NCBI GenBank assembly: GCA_964291485.2
Contig: OZ220224.1
Location: 2,914,001 to 2,978,000, forward strand
From: Kistimonas sp964291485
GTDB taxonomy: Bacteria; Pseudomonadota; Gammaproteobacteria; Pseudomonadales; Endozoicomonadaceae
Length of the DNA stretch: 64,000 bases
Direction: 5' to 3'
The position numbers were made by a program, and so were the translations under genes. Shown in pieces: positions 43,473-52,383 of this stretch (positions are counted from its first letter, which is position 1; each line of letters opens with the position of its first letter). A model generated the notes under the pieces. It saw nothing but the letters and a program-made list of their open reading frames with translations, did no database searches and was not told the DNA's origin.

Positions 43473-45305
43473 TTAAACGCAGTCAGCCCAAGGGTTGTCC
43501 ATACGCAGCGACACGGATACGTCACCCAGTTCCACCTGCTCACGGCTCAGGCGGATCTCGCTGTCAGTAATGACATTTTCACCAAAGCGGTACAGCGGTG
43601 AGACGGTTCCCGCACACATGCCCTGCTCATAGGCAGCCGCGGTTTCAATGACGGACTCATTACGCTGGTGCCATGCTGTCATGGCAGATTGCCCATGGCG
43701 TTTTTCCAGCATGCTCTGCACCCGCTGTGGCGCTATCACCATGGCGGTTGCGTTATTACCACCGAAGCCCTTGGCGTTCAGGAAGGCCATATCCAGACTA
43801 TCACGACCCGCTGCCAAGTGGTCAGTCACCACTTGCAAACGCTCCTGATGCACATCATCCGCAATACGGTCGATGGTGGTAATGCCGGGAATCAAGCCAT
43901 GCTGCCAAACACCCAGTGTCGACATCAGCTGATCACCGGCGGCCGTGGCCAGTGAGTGCCCTACCCGACTCTTAATTGCTGTAACCGGCCAACGCGTGAT
44001 CCCAAAGGTACGCGCCACTTCATCCAGGATATGGGATTCGGTAATCCGGTTCTGCGGGGTACCGGAACCGTGTGCCTGAACAAAGGAGTGATTACGTACC
44101 ACCTCATCACCAAAAATACTGCAGGCCAGTGACACGGCCTTGGCAAAGGTAATGTAGTTGCCCGCACCCGGACCGGAGATGGATTGCTTGTGGCCATCGG
44201 CGTTCACAAACACATCCGCCACTGCACCAAGGATAGGCGCACCGGTTTGCAGGGCCAGTTCATCGTCCATCAGCACAAAGAACTGGGCAGATTCCGCCAG
44301 GGTAAAGCCGCAGTTCTCACCAAACGGACGACAGGCCCGGCGGTAATCCGGAATGTCATCCTTACCCAGGCGATCCAGTGCCCGCAGGTTCTTGTCAGAC
44401 GCCAGCGCCCCCATGTTGGTGTAGCCGTCAATGACTTCCGGCGTCAGCGGGGCCTCACTGTTGCCGACAACTACCAGCCGCGCGCGGCCGGAACGAATAT
44501 CGTTGATACTCTGGCGCAGGTTATACAGGAAGGTGGCACAGGCGCCCATATTGGTCCCGGTGCTGCCAAAACTGCCCAGTACATAGGCATTGATGAAATC
44601 CGCTGGCATTTCTGCAAAGCCCAACGGCAACTGCTTGGAGGTCACCCGCTTGCCCTGCAGACGCGCCTGCAACATGCCGCCATTACCGTTATGGTCCAGC
44701 TGGCTCATGCTGCTACCGGCATAGACCGAAATCTGATCCGGGCTTATCTTCTGTTTCAGGGTCTCGAACTCAATCCCCAACGACATCAGGGCATCAGAAG
44801 CCCCATAAACGGTCATGGCAAGGCCTCGGGGATGGTTGCGGGACTGGTAAAGCTTCTCAGGATGGAAGCCGGTTGGCAGCTGACCCGCCGCATAAACCGG
44901 TGAAGGCTGAGTCGCTGGGACCAACAGTGACTGCTCGCTACCGAAATTCACCAGCACCCGGTCACTATCCAGCTCAGTCACCTGCCATCCGGACGGCAAA
45001 TCCTTTGGCAGCTGGCGACGACGGAGAATCAGCTGGCTGCCATCCTGCACCTTGAGCAGGTTCTGCAGTGGCGTATGATCAGGATCAAACAGGGTGCCAT
45101 CCAGCTTGCGGATCAGCGTGTCATCCAGCAGTCGCTGCTGATCGATAGAATCGCCACCGGTCAAAGCCGCCAGGCTGGAAAGGGTATGATCGGCCTGTTC
45201 CTGCCCCAGGGCTTCGAACACGAGACGGCAATAGGCATTGAAGCCGGATGTACGGCCCGCCGGGCCAATGCCCCCCTGGGCAACGATAACGGGTAATCTG
45301 GACAA
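43473..45305 (-). CDS. fabY: Beta-ketoacyl-ACP synthase FabY
   Basis: A 610-residue ketosynthase of the FabY type, first described in Pseudomonas aeruginosa, where it replaces FabH in starting fatty acid synthesis from acetyl-CoA. It begins MSRLPVIVAQGGIGPAGR, as that family does. The thiolase-fold active site is intact: Cys256 in NMGACATFLY, His412 in VQAHGSGTPQNR, Lys445 and His450 in KSRVGHSLATAAG. The start is TTG 45305 with GGAGG eight bases before it. The long N-terminal part before the catalytic cysteine is normal for FabY and unlike FabB/FabF. Divergent from the GlxA-type regulator. Confidence 0.93.
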   Translation of the reverse strand: MSRLPVIVAQGGIGPAGRTSGFNAYCRLVFEALGQEQADHTLSSLAALTGGDSIDQQRLLDDTLIRKLDGTLFDPDHTPLQNLLKVQDGSQLILRRRQLPKDLPSGWQVTELDSDRVLVNFGSEQSLLVPATQPSPVYAAGQLPTGFHPEKLYQSRNHPRGLAMTVYGASDALMSLGIEFETLKQKISPDQISVYAGSSMSQLDHNGNGGMLQARLQGKRVTSKQLPLGFAEMPADFINAYVLGSFGSTGTNMGACATFLYNLRQSINDIRSGRARLVVVGNSEAPLTPEVIDGYTNMGALASDKNLRALDRLGKDDIPDYRRACRPFGENCGFTLAESAQFFVLMDDELALQTGAPILGAVADVFVNADGHKQSISGPGAGNYITFAKAVSLACSIFGDEVVRNHSFVQAHGSGTPQNRITESHILDEVARTFGITRWPVTAIKSRVGHSLATAAGDQLMSTLGVWQHGLIPGITTIDRIADDVHQERLQVVTDHLAAGRDSLDMAFLNAKGFGGNNATAMVIAPQRVQSMLEKRHGQSAMTAWHQRNESVIETAAAYEQGMCAGTVSPLYRFGENVITDSEIRLSREQVELGDVSVSLRMDNPWADCV

Positions 45306-45443
45306 CCTAACAACCTCCGGATATCCAGGGCCGGAGCAGACGCCGACCCGGGCGGAACCGGTGATTCCGCCCTCTGAATCAAGTAATGACTAATTGTCTT
45401 TAATTCATAGTGTATTCAGGGCGATCTCCTATCAATTCGATAA

Positions 45444-45474
45444 TTTGGCCATATAATTAAACATATTAGCCAAA
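45444..45474. promoter_or_regulatory. Dyad and -10-like box before the GlxA-type regulator gene
   Basis: TTTGGC (45444-45449) and GCCAAA (45469-45474) form an inverted repeat with a 19-base AT-rich spacer. TATAAT sits at 45452-45457 inside the spacer and is a perfect sigma-70 -10 box for the plus strand, with no good -35. The dyad lies 14 bases before the GTG start. An operator role is inferred. Confidence 0.35.
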
Positions 45475-45487
45475 ACAGGCAAAAACC

Positions 45488-46498
45488 GTGGAAATACCTA
45501 TCGCGAACCCTGCCACCCTCTCTGTCTGCATGGTGGCGCTTGACCGCATGATCGGAACCAGCATCAGCCTGCCTGCTGAGATGCTGTCTGCCGCGAAAAC
45601 CATCGGTGACAGCCTGAATGCCAGCTACCCGAATCTGTCCCTGGTGACCGCAAGCCATGACAGCGCGCCACTCTCGATGAGTGGCGGCCTCCAGCTCATG
45701 CCCGATTGCAGCTATCTGGAAATAGAGCACTGCAATCTTATTATCCTGCCAGCCCTGTGGCGCAACCCTCGTCCGCTGCTACAGCGCTATCCGGACTTGA
45801 TTGAGTGGTTGCGTGAGCGCTACAAGGATGGCGCCCTGATCTGTGCTGCCGGCACCGGAGTTTACCTGATGGCAGGTGCAGGGCTGCTTGATGGAAAACC
45901 AGCCACTACACACTGGCATTACCTGGATCAGTTTGAGCACCTGTTCCCCCGGGTAATCCTGAAACGACACCACCTGATTACCCAGAGCGGCCAACTTTAC
46001 TGTGCCGGCAGCGTTAACTCGGTTGCCGACCTGATGGTTCACCTGATCAGTCACTTCTTTGATGACACCGTCGCTGCCCGCGTTGAACGGCAGTTCTCGC
46101 CGGAAATCCGCCGACCGCTGAATGACGTGTTTTATTCTTTCGAGCAGGACAGTGCCCATGAGGATGAAACCATCATCACCATCCAGCAATGGCTGCATGA
46201 ACACCTGGGTGAGATAGTGAATATGCGTGAACTGGCTGCCCACTTTTCCCTGAGCCAGCGCTCACTGAATCGACGCTTCAAGGAAGCAACCGGCGTCACA
46301 CCGCTGGAATACCTGAACAATCTCCGTCTGGCAGCGGCCAGAGATCTGCTGAAAACCACCAACCTGAGCATCACAGAAGTCGCCCTGCATACCGGTTTTC
46401 AGGATACCGCCTACTTCTGCCGTTTGTTCAAACAGAAAATCCAAGTGACACCGTCCGACTACCGACTTAGCGTCAGGGGCAAACTGTTCAAACTATAA
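45488..46498 (+). CDS. GlxA-family transcriptional regulator (DJ-1/PfpI + AraC HTH)
   Basis: A 336-residue regulator. Residues 5-195 are a DJ-1/PfpI-like domain without the usual catalytic triad (LSVCMVALDRMIGTSIS, then ICAAGTGVYLMAGAGLLDGK with the elbow residue Ala-Gly rather than Cys). Residues 235-335 are an AraC DNA-binding domain with two helix-turn-helices: VNMRELAAHFSLSQRSLNRRFKEATG and ITEVALHTGFQDTAYFCRLFK. The start is GTG 45488 without a clear Shine-Dalgarno. Targets and ligand unknown; it could control itself or the divergent fabY. Confidence 0.9.
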   Translation: MEIPIANPATLSVCMVALDRMIGTSISLPAEMLSAAKTIGDSLNASYPNLSLVTASHDSAPLSMSGGLQLMPDCSYLEIEHCNLIILPALWRNPRPLLQRYPDLIEWLRERYKDGALICAAGTGVYLMAGAGLLDGKPATTHWHYLDQFEHLFPRVILKRHHLITQSGQLYCAGSVNSVADLMVHLISHFFDDTVAARVERQFSPEIRRPLNDVFYSFEQDSAHEDETIITIQQWLHEHLGEIVNMRELAAHFSLSQRSLNRRFKEATGVTPLEYLNNLRLAAARDLLKTTNLSITEVALHTGFQDTAYFCRLFKQKIQVTPSDYRLSVRGKLFKL

Positions 46499-46641
46499 TT
46501 GCGCTTATCATCGCGACTGACTTACACGCCGTAAACATCTTTACGATTCAGCCACTGATCGCCCTGTCGGGTTGGTGATAGACTTCCGCACCACCGATTT
46601 CAAGAACCCAACTGTCGGATTTACAACAAGGAAATGTCATC

Positions 46642-47100
46642 ATGAGACTCTCTGCCTTTTTGCCCAACATCAAGCAGGTCATGATTGTTCTGGCCGCATT
46701 GTTCGCCACCAGCCAGGTTATGGCACAGACCGCAGTCGGCCAGTGGAAAACCATTGATGATGAAACCGGTGAAGTGAAAAGCATCGTCACCATCCAGGAA
46801 GAAAACGGCGTACTGACCGGTAAAGTTCTGCAGATCATGGATGAAACCAAACGTCAGGAAGTCTGCAAGAAGTGCGATGGCAGCCGCAAGAATCAGCCCA
46901 TTGAAGGCATGACTATCATCTGGGATATGAAAGACAAAGCCGGCAACTACGAAGACGGCAAGATCCTTGATCCGGAAAACGGCAAGGTTTACTCCGCCAA
47001 CATGAAAGTACTGGATGGCGGCAAGAAGCTGGAAGTCCGTGGTTTCATTGGTTTTGCGCTGATTGGCCGTTCACAGGTTTGGGAAAAGGTCGAAGGCTAA
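46642..47100 (+). CDS. Secreted DUF2147 protein
   Basis: A 152-residue exported protein with a signal peptide (IVLAALFATSQVMA, cleavage before QTAVG). The lipocalin-like DUF2147 domain is evident: GQWKTIDDETGEVKSIVTI, then GVLTGKVLQI, an EVCKKCDG pair of cysteines, GMTIIWDM, and the C-terminal LEVRGFIGFALIGRSQVWEKV. Members are small periplasmic proteins of unknown ligand. AAGGA lies ten bases upstream of ATG 46642. No operon partner. Confidence 0.88.
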   Translation: MRLSAFLPNIKQVMIVLAALFATSQVMAQTAVGQWKTIDDETGEVKSIVTIQEENGVLTGKVLQIMDETKRQEVCKKCDGSRKNQPIEGMTIIWDMKDKAGNYEDGKILDPENGKVYSANMKVLDGGKKLEVRGFIGFALIGRSQVWEKVEG

Positions 47101-47422
47101 CATCTCTTTTGTAAGATCACTGCGCATGCGCTCATCGATAGAGAACATGCGCATGAACATACTGTTTTTACGACACCCCTCACCTAAATCGCGTTCACTT
47201 ACGGCTTGTTTATCAAAAGATAACCCAGTTCAGCATCCTGACGGGCTTTCAGAACCCGCGTTTTGTCATACAATATCGCCTCATAGAGAAACGGTTATCA
47301 TCAAAGACTGACGTGTGACAGACAGGCAACCGTTTTCAATGGCCATAAACATCCAGATAATCACCGGCCACCAGCGTCAAACAGACCAATAACAACACTG
47401 CAGGGCTGAAAGGAATCAGACC
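47101..47422. other. 322-base gap before the ABC importer operon
   Basis: It contains an 8-bp inverted repeat, TGCGCATG (47121-47128) and CATGCGCA (47146-47153), that could end the DUF2147 transcript, with TTTTT ten bases further on. The importer promoter must lie in the rest. I see no riboswitch or ORF. Confidence 0.4.
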
Positions 47423-49057
47423 GTGCCACACAACCGGAGCAGCACGCTTATGGATTCAGGCCATCCCATGGAAACGGGTGCCATCCCCCGCATCCGTTGC
47501 GAGGGCGTCACCAAAACCTATCCCGGTGTCATAGCCAGCGACAATATCGCCCTGTCGATTCAACCCGGCGAGATCCACGCCCTGCTGGGTGAAAACGGCG
47601 CCGGCAAAAGCACATTGATGAAAATCCTCTACGGCGTCACTCAACCTGACCGCGGGCAGATCTGGTGGGACGGAAAGCCCATCAGACTGAACTCACCGGC
47701 ACAGGCCAAGCAGCTGGGCATCGGCATGGTGTTTCAGCATTTCTCCCTGTTCGAAACCCTCACTGTAGCCCAGAACATTGCCCTCTCTCTGGGAAAAAAA
47801 AGTACCGGCAACCTGAAATCTCTGGCCACACGCATTACTGAAACCGCTGAACAGTATGGAATGCCAGTCGATCCTGACCGTCATGTTCATACCCTGTCCA
47901 CAGGTGAACGACAGCGTGTGGAGATTATCCGCTGCCTAATTCAGGATGTCCGCCTGCTGATTCTGGATGAACCTACGTCGGTTCTAACGCCCTCCGAAGT
48001 CGACAAACTGTTTATTGTGCTGCGACGGTTAAGCCAGGAAGGCTGCAGTATTCTGTTTATCAGCCACAAACTGCACGAGGTTCAGGCACTCTGCCACACC
48101 GCTACGATCCTTCGACATGGCCGCATCACCGGTCAGTGCAACCCCAAAACCACAGCGCCCCAGGCCATGGCCAGGATGATGGTCGGCAACAATGCCCGCC
48201 TGCATACCCGATATCCCAGCCAGACCGGCAAAAACGCTGCACTGGTTATTGACCAGTTATCCGAACCGGCAGATCACAGCTTTGGCACAGCCCTCAAGGG
48301 TGTTCACTTTTCTGCACTGCGCGGTGAAATCCTGGGCATTGCCGGGGTGGCCGGTAATGGTCAGAAAGAGCTGTTATCACTACTCAGCGGTGAACGACGC
48401 ACCAGCGTGAAAAAGAGTTTGCAGATGGATGATCAGGCAATTGGTCACTGGTCACCCCGTCGCCGGCGGGCAGACGGTATTTGCGTGGTGCCGGAAGAAC
48501 GACTGGGGCGCGGTGCGGTGCCGGATATGCACCTTCGCGACAACACCCTGCTGACCGGTTTTCTACAGAATACCGTGACCGGCGGGTTTGTCCGCAACAG
48601 CCGTGTCACGGCGTTCACCCACCGCATCATTGATCACTTTGGCGTCAAGACGTCCACCAGCAAAGCAGCGGCCAAAAGCCTGTCTGGCGGCAACCTGCAA
48701 AAATTCATTATTGGTCGGGAGATTCTGCAGCGTCCCGAGGTGCTAGTCTGTGCACATCCTACCTGGGGCGTCGATGTCGGTGCAGCCAACACCATCCATG
48801 AAGCCCTGATTGCCCTGCGTGATGCGGGCGCTGCCATCATTGTTATTTCTGAAGACCTGGATGAGCTGTTCCAGATAAGCGACCGAATCGGCGCACTCTG
48901 TAATGGTCAGTTGTCACCTATAAAGCCAACCGCGGATGTCAGCCTTGATGAAGTGGGGAGCTGGATGGCCGGTCTGTTCACCGTAGACGACATCACTTTA
49001 ACACCTGCCAATCCAACACCAGAAAGCCCGGAGGAAAAGTATGCGCCTGAGCATTGA
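47423..49057 (+). CDS. ABC importer ATPase, nucleoside/sugar type (two ABC modules)
   Basis: A 544-residue protein with two fused ATP-binding cassettes, as in RbsA/NupA-type importers. The first module has Walker A GENGAGKSTL, signature STGERQRVEI and Walker B LLILDEPTS. The second has the degenerate P-loop GVAGNGQKEL, signature LSGGNLQKFI and a degenerate Walker B (VLVCAHPTWGVD) typical of this class. It energises import through the two permeases encoded next. Start: GTG 47423 or ATG 47450; the conserved domain begins about 25 residues in. It overlaps the first permease gene by 17 bases. Confidence 0.93.
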   Translation: MPHNRSSTLMDSGHPMETGAIPRIRCEGVTKTYPGVIASDNIALSIQPGEIHALLGENGAGKSTLMKILYGVTQPDRGQIWWDGKPIRLNSPAQAKQLGIGMVFQHFSLFETLTVAQNIALSLGKKSTGNLKSLATRITETAEQYGMPVDPDRHVHTLSTGERQRVEIIRCLIQDVRLLILDEPTSVLTPSEVDKLFIVLRRLSQEGCSILFISHKLHEVQALCHTATILRHGRITGQCNPKTTAPQAMARMMVGNNARLHTRYPSQTGKNAALVIDQLSEPADHSFGTALKGVHFSALRGEILGIAGVAGNGQKELLSLLSGERRTSVKKSLQMDDQAIGHWSPRRRRADGICVVPEERLGRGAVPDMHLRDNTLLTGFLQNTVTGGFVRNSRVTAFTHRIIDHFGVKTSTSKAAAKSLSGGNLQKFIIGREILQRPEVLVCAHPTWGVDVGAANTIHEALIALRDAGAAIIVISEDLDELFQISDRIGALCNGQLSPIKPTADVSLDEVGSWMAGLFTVDDITLTPANPTPESPEEKYAPEH

Positions 49058-50156
49058 ACGACGGCCGCAGGATTCCCGGGTGATGGCTTACCTGTCACCG
49101 GTGCTGGCCACCCTGCTGACCCTGGCAGCCGGTGTGCTCATTTTCCTGTGGCGGGGACAGGATCCCCTGAATGGTCTCTACACCTTTTTTATTGCACCTG
49201 TCAGCTCCTGGTATGGCGTTGCGGAACTCTGCATTAAAGCGGCCCCCATGCTGCTCTGCGCACTGGGCCTGGCCATTTGTTTCAGGGCCAGCATCTGGAA
49301 CATCGGGGCAGAAGGCCAGCTCGTGATGGGCGCTCTGATCGGCGGTTATGTCGCACTGGAATGGGTTGAAACACTGGGCGTCGTTGCACTGCCTGTTGTG
49401 CTCCTGTCAGGCGCTGCCGCAGGACTCGCCTGGGCGGCAATACCGGCCTTTCTGCGGAATCACTGCAATACCAATGAAATCCTGACCACCATCATGCTCA
49501 ACTATATTGCTCTGAATCTGCTGCTGTTTGGGGTACATGGTCCATTGATGGATCCCTATGGCTTTAACTTCCCGCAATCCGCCCTGTTTGAAGACGCGGT
49601 CACACTACCCATACTGATTGAAGGTACCCGACTCCATCCCGGGCTGCTGTTTGCCTTACTGGCTGTCGTAGCTGTCTGGGTGTTAATGAGCCGATTATTT
49701 ATAGGGTTCCAACTGCGGGTCATCGGGCTGGATCGAGGGGCTGCCGGGTACGCTGGCTTCAGCGAAAAGAAACTGGTTTATTTCAGCTTTCTCTTCTGTG
49801 GTGCACTGGCCGGCCTTGCCGGTATCAGTGAAGTAACCGGCCCCATTGGCCAGCTGGTGCCACAGGTATCACCGGGGTATGGCTATGCCGCCATCATCGT
49901 CGCCTTCCTGGGACGGTTGCATCCCGTGGGTATTACCCTGGCCAGCGCACTGATGGCGCTGGTCTACATGGGCGGAGAGATGGGTCAGATCAGCCTCGGC
50001 CTGCCGCTGGCTCTGGGCAGCCTGTTCCAGGGGATGCTGCTGATGTTCCTGCTGGCCTGTGACTTCCTGGTCGGCTACCGCATACGCCTGAAACATTCGA
50101 CCAATGTCATCGAGCAGGCACCTGCTGCAACCGTCGCCAACACTGTGGAGAGCTGA
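49041..50156 (+). CDS. ABC importer permease 1 (nucleoside/sugar type)
   Basis: A 371-residue inner-membrane permease of the BPD-transp-2 class with about ten helices. Landmarks are SWYGVAELCIKAAPMLLCALGL, ASIWNIGAEGQLVMGALIGGY and NEILTTIMLNYIALNLL in the first half, and GYGYAAIIVAFLGRLHPVGI near the end, all typical of NupB/YufP-like proteins paired with BMP binding proteins. It forms the heterodimeric channel with the next gene product. It overlaps the ATPase gene and is followed one base after its stop by permease 2. Confidence 0.93.
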   Translation: MRLSIERRPQDSRVMAYLSPVLATLLTLAAGVLIFLWRGQDPLNGLYTFFIAPVSSWYGVAELCIKAAPMLLCALGLAICFRASIWNIGAEGQLVMGALIGGYVALEWVETLGVVALPVVLLSGAAAGLAWAAIPAFLRNHCNTNEILTTIMLNYIALNLLLFGVHGPLMDPYGFNFPQSALFEDAVTLPILIEGTRLHPGLLFALLAVVAVWVLMSRLFIGFQLRVIGLDRGAAGYAGFSEKKLVYFSFLFCGALAGLAGISEVTGPIGQLVPQVSPGYGYAAIIVAFLGRLHPVGITLASALMALVYMGGEMGQISLGLPLALGSLFQGMLLMFLLACDFLVGYRIRLKHSTNVIEQAPAATVANTVES

Positions 50157-50157
50157 C

Positions 50158-51084
50158 ATGGATATCGATCTGTTAACCAGCATTCTGTTTGCCATGGTGC
50201 GTACCGGCACCCCACTGTTACTGGTCGCGCTGGGCGAGATGGTCTGTGAAAAATCCGGTGTCCTGAACCTCGGCCAGGAAGGCATGATGCTGATGGGCGC
50301 CGTGGCCGGTTTTATGGGCGCCGTCACCACCGGAAGTCTGACCCTCGGTGTTCTGATAGGTATGACAGCGGGTATCGCCATGGCGCTGCTGTTCGGACTG
50401 GTGGCCCTGAACCTGCGTGCTAATCAGGTTGCCACGGGGCTGGCGCTCACCATTATCGGTACAGGCCTCAGCGCCTGGATTGGTGGTGATTATGTCGGTC
50501 GTGCCCTGACGGGTATTCAACCCATGGTCATTCCCTGGCTGTCTGAGATTCCCGTTATCGGCAAGGCATTGTTCACGCAAGATCCCCTGGTCTATGTTTC
50601 ACTGATTCTCACGGTACTGGTGTGGTACTTTTTCCGCTTTACGCACGCAGGCCTTACAACCCTGGCGATTGGAGAAAACCCTCACTCGGCGACAGCTGTC
50701 GGGCTTCCGGTAATGCCTGTGCGCTACCTGGCCGTGCTCTTTGGTGGTGCCATGGCGGGCCTCGGCGGCGCGTACCTGTCATTGGCCTACACGCCTCTGT
50801 GGACTGAAAACATGACCGCCGGTCGAGGTTGGATTGCGCTGGCACTGGTGGTTTTCGCCAGCTGGCGGGTCGGACGGATTATTCTGGGGGCCTGGCTGTT
50901 TGGCGCGGCAAGTATCTGGCATCTGGTATTGCAGGGCACCGGGGTCAGTGTGTCATCCAACCTGCTGGCCACACTGCCCTATGTAGCCACCATCATCGTT
51001 CTGGTTCTGCTGTCACAAAATCAGGTACGAAAACACCTGATGGCGCCCATGTCACTTGGCAAGCCCTGGCACCCCGGTCATTAA
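50158..51084 (+). CDS. ABC importer permease 2 (nucleoside/sugar type)
   Basis: A 308-residue permease, second half of the channel, matching NupC/YufQ-like proteins: RTGTPLLLVALGEMVCEKSGVLNLGQEGMMLMGA near the start and AVLFGGAMAGLGGAYLSLAYTPLWTENMTAGRGWIAL later. About eight helices. ATG 50158 (MDIDLL) is chosen because the permease 1 stop lies two bases upstream and the family starts here; the open frame extends back to 50104 inside permease 1. Confidence 0.93.
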   Translation: MDIDLLTSILFAMVRTGTPLLLVALGEMVCEKSGVLNLGQEGMMLMGAVAGFMGAVTTGSLTLGVLIGMTAGIAMALLFGLVALNLRANQVATGLALTIIGTGLSAWIGGDYVGRALTGIQPMVIPWLSEIPVIGKALFTQDPLVYVSLILTVLVWYFFRFTHAGLTTLAIGENPHSATAVGLPVMPVRYLAVLFGGAMAGLGGAYLSLAYTPLWTENMTAGRGWIALALVVFASWRVGRIILGAWLFGAASIWHLVLQGTGVSVSSNLLATLPYVATIIVLVLLSQNQVRKHLMAPMSLGKPWHPGH

Positions 51085-51149
51085 ATACGGTGCCATCCAT
51101 CATTGAGCACACAATAACGACAACAAGCAGTCACAATACGGGAGCCACA

Positions 51150-52232
51150 ATGAAAAAACTGCTGAAACAGACTGCGGCCATGCTGATGGCCGCCACCCTC
51201 TCAAGCGTGGCGATGGCCAGTGCGGAAAAGCCCCTGAAAGTGGGCTTTGTCTACGTCGGCCCGGTAGGCGACGCTGGATGGACATTTGGCCACGACGAGG
51301 GTCGCCGCGAAATGCTCGAAAGCCTCGGTGAAGAGAAAGTGGAAACCACCTTCGTTGAAAGTGTGGCGGAAGGCGCCGACGCGGAACGGGTGATCCGCAC
51401 CCTGGCGCAACAGGGCCATGACCTAATATTCACCACCTCGTTCGGCTACATGAATCCGACCCTGAAAGTAGCGAAACAGTTCCCTAATGTTAAGTTTCAA
51501 CACGCCACCGGCTACAAGCGGTCAAAGAATGTTGGCACCTATTCCGCCCGTTTCTATGAAGGACGCTACCTGACGGGTGTCATCGCTGGCCACATGACCA
51601 AGTCCAATACGATTGGCTACGTGGGTTCCTTCCCGATACCGGAAGTCGTTCAGGGCATTAATGCATTCACCCTGGGACTTCGTTCCGTCAACCCGGACGC
51701 CAAGGTGAAAGTCGTCTGGATCAACAGCTGGTATGACCCCGCCAAGGAGCGCGAGGCAGCTGAAAGCCTGATCGCACAGGGCGCCGACATCATTAACCAG
51801 CACACGGATTCACCTGCCCCCGTACAGGCCGCCCAGGATAAAGGCGTTTACGCGTTTGGCTATGACACCGACATGACCCGGTTTGGCCCCGATGCTCACC
51901 TGACCGGCAGCCTGGTCGACTGGTCCGGTTATTACACCGATACAACCAAAGCTGTGCTGGACAAGAACTGGAAAGCCGGTGATGTCTGGGGTGGTTTTGC
52001 CGCCGGTATGATTGAAATGGCGCCGTACAACACAGCCATCCCGCAAGTCGTGGTCAAGCAGGTTGAAGCCCTCAAGACGAAATTGACCCGCGGCGAACTG
52101 GCCATCTTCCAGGGCCCGATCAAAGCCCAGGATGGTTCAGTAAAGGTGGCAGCGGGAACCACACTGACCGATCCGGATATTCTCTCCATGAACTGGTATG
52201 TTGAAGGGGTTGACGGCAAGCTGCCTAAATAA
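51150..52232 (+). CDS. BMP-family periplasmic binding protein
   Basis: A 360-residue substrate-binding protein of the basic membrane protein (BMP/PnrA) family, which in characterised cases binds purine nucleosides. The signal peptide is MKKLLKQTAAMLMAATLSSVAMA. The mature part begins KPLKVGFVYVGPVGDAGW, followed by HDEGRREMLE, a hinge with FTTSFGYMNP, and NQHTDSPAPVQAAQDKGVYAFGYDTDM. There is no lipobox Cys, so it is soluble. ATG 51150 follows GGGAG; the open frame extends back into permease 2 without meaning. Last gene of the importer operon. Substrate (nucleoside or similar) is inferred from the family. Confidence 0.92.
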   Translation: MKKLLKQTAAMLMAATLSSVAMASAEKPLKVGFVYVGPVGDAGWTFGHDEGRREMLESLGEEKVETTFVESVAEGADAERVIRTLAQQGHDLIFTTSFGYMNPTLKVAKQFPNVKFQHATGYKRSKNVGTYSARFYEGRYLTGVIAGHMTKSNTIGYVGSFPIPEVVQGINAFTLGLRSVNPDAKVKVVWINSWYDPAKEREAAESLIAQGADIINQHTDSPAPVQAAQDKGVYAFGYDTDMTRFGPDAHLTGSLVDWSGYYTDTTKAVLDKNWKAGDVWGGFAAGMIEMAPYNTAIPQVVVKQVEALKTKLTRGELAIFQGPIKAQDGSVKVAAGTTLTDPDILSMNWYVEGVDGKLPK

Positions 52233-52256
52233 ATGCTGTTCGTAGAATGTTAAACA

Positions 52257-52284
52257 ACCTGACCACGACAAGTGGTGGTCAGGT
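52257..52284 (+). terminator. Hairpin after the ABC importer operon
   Basis: ACCTGACCAC and GTGGTCAGGT form a 10-bp perfect stem, 25 bases after the binding-protein stop. No T run, so efficiency is unclear. Confidence 0.5.
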
Positions 52285-52383
52285 ACAAGCCAAAAATCAC
52301 TATCTTGCCAATCAAGACGTCACCTGACTTAGGTCTCCAGCTAAACGCCAGACCAGTAACAACCCGGATCACAAAACCATCTG

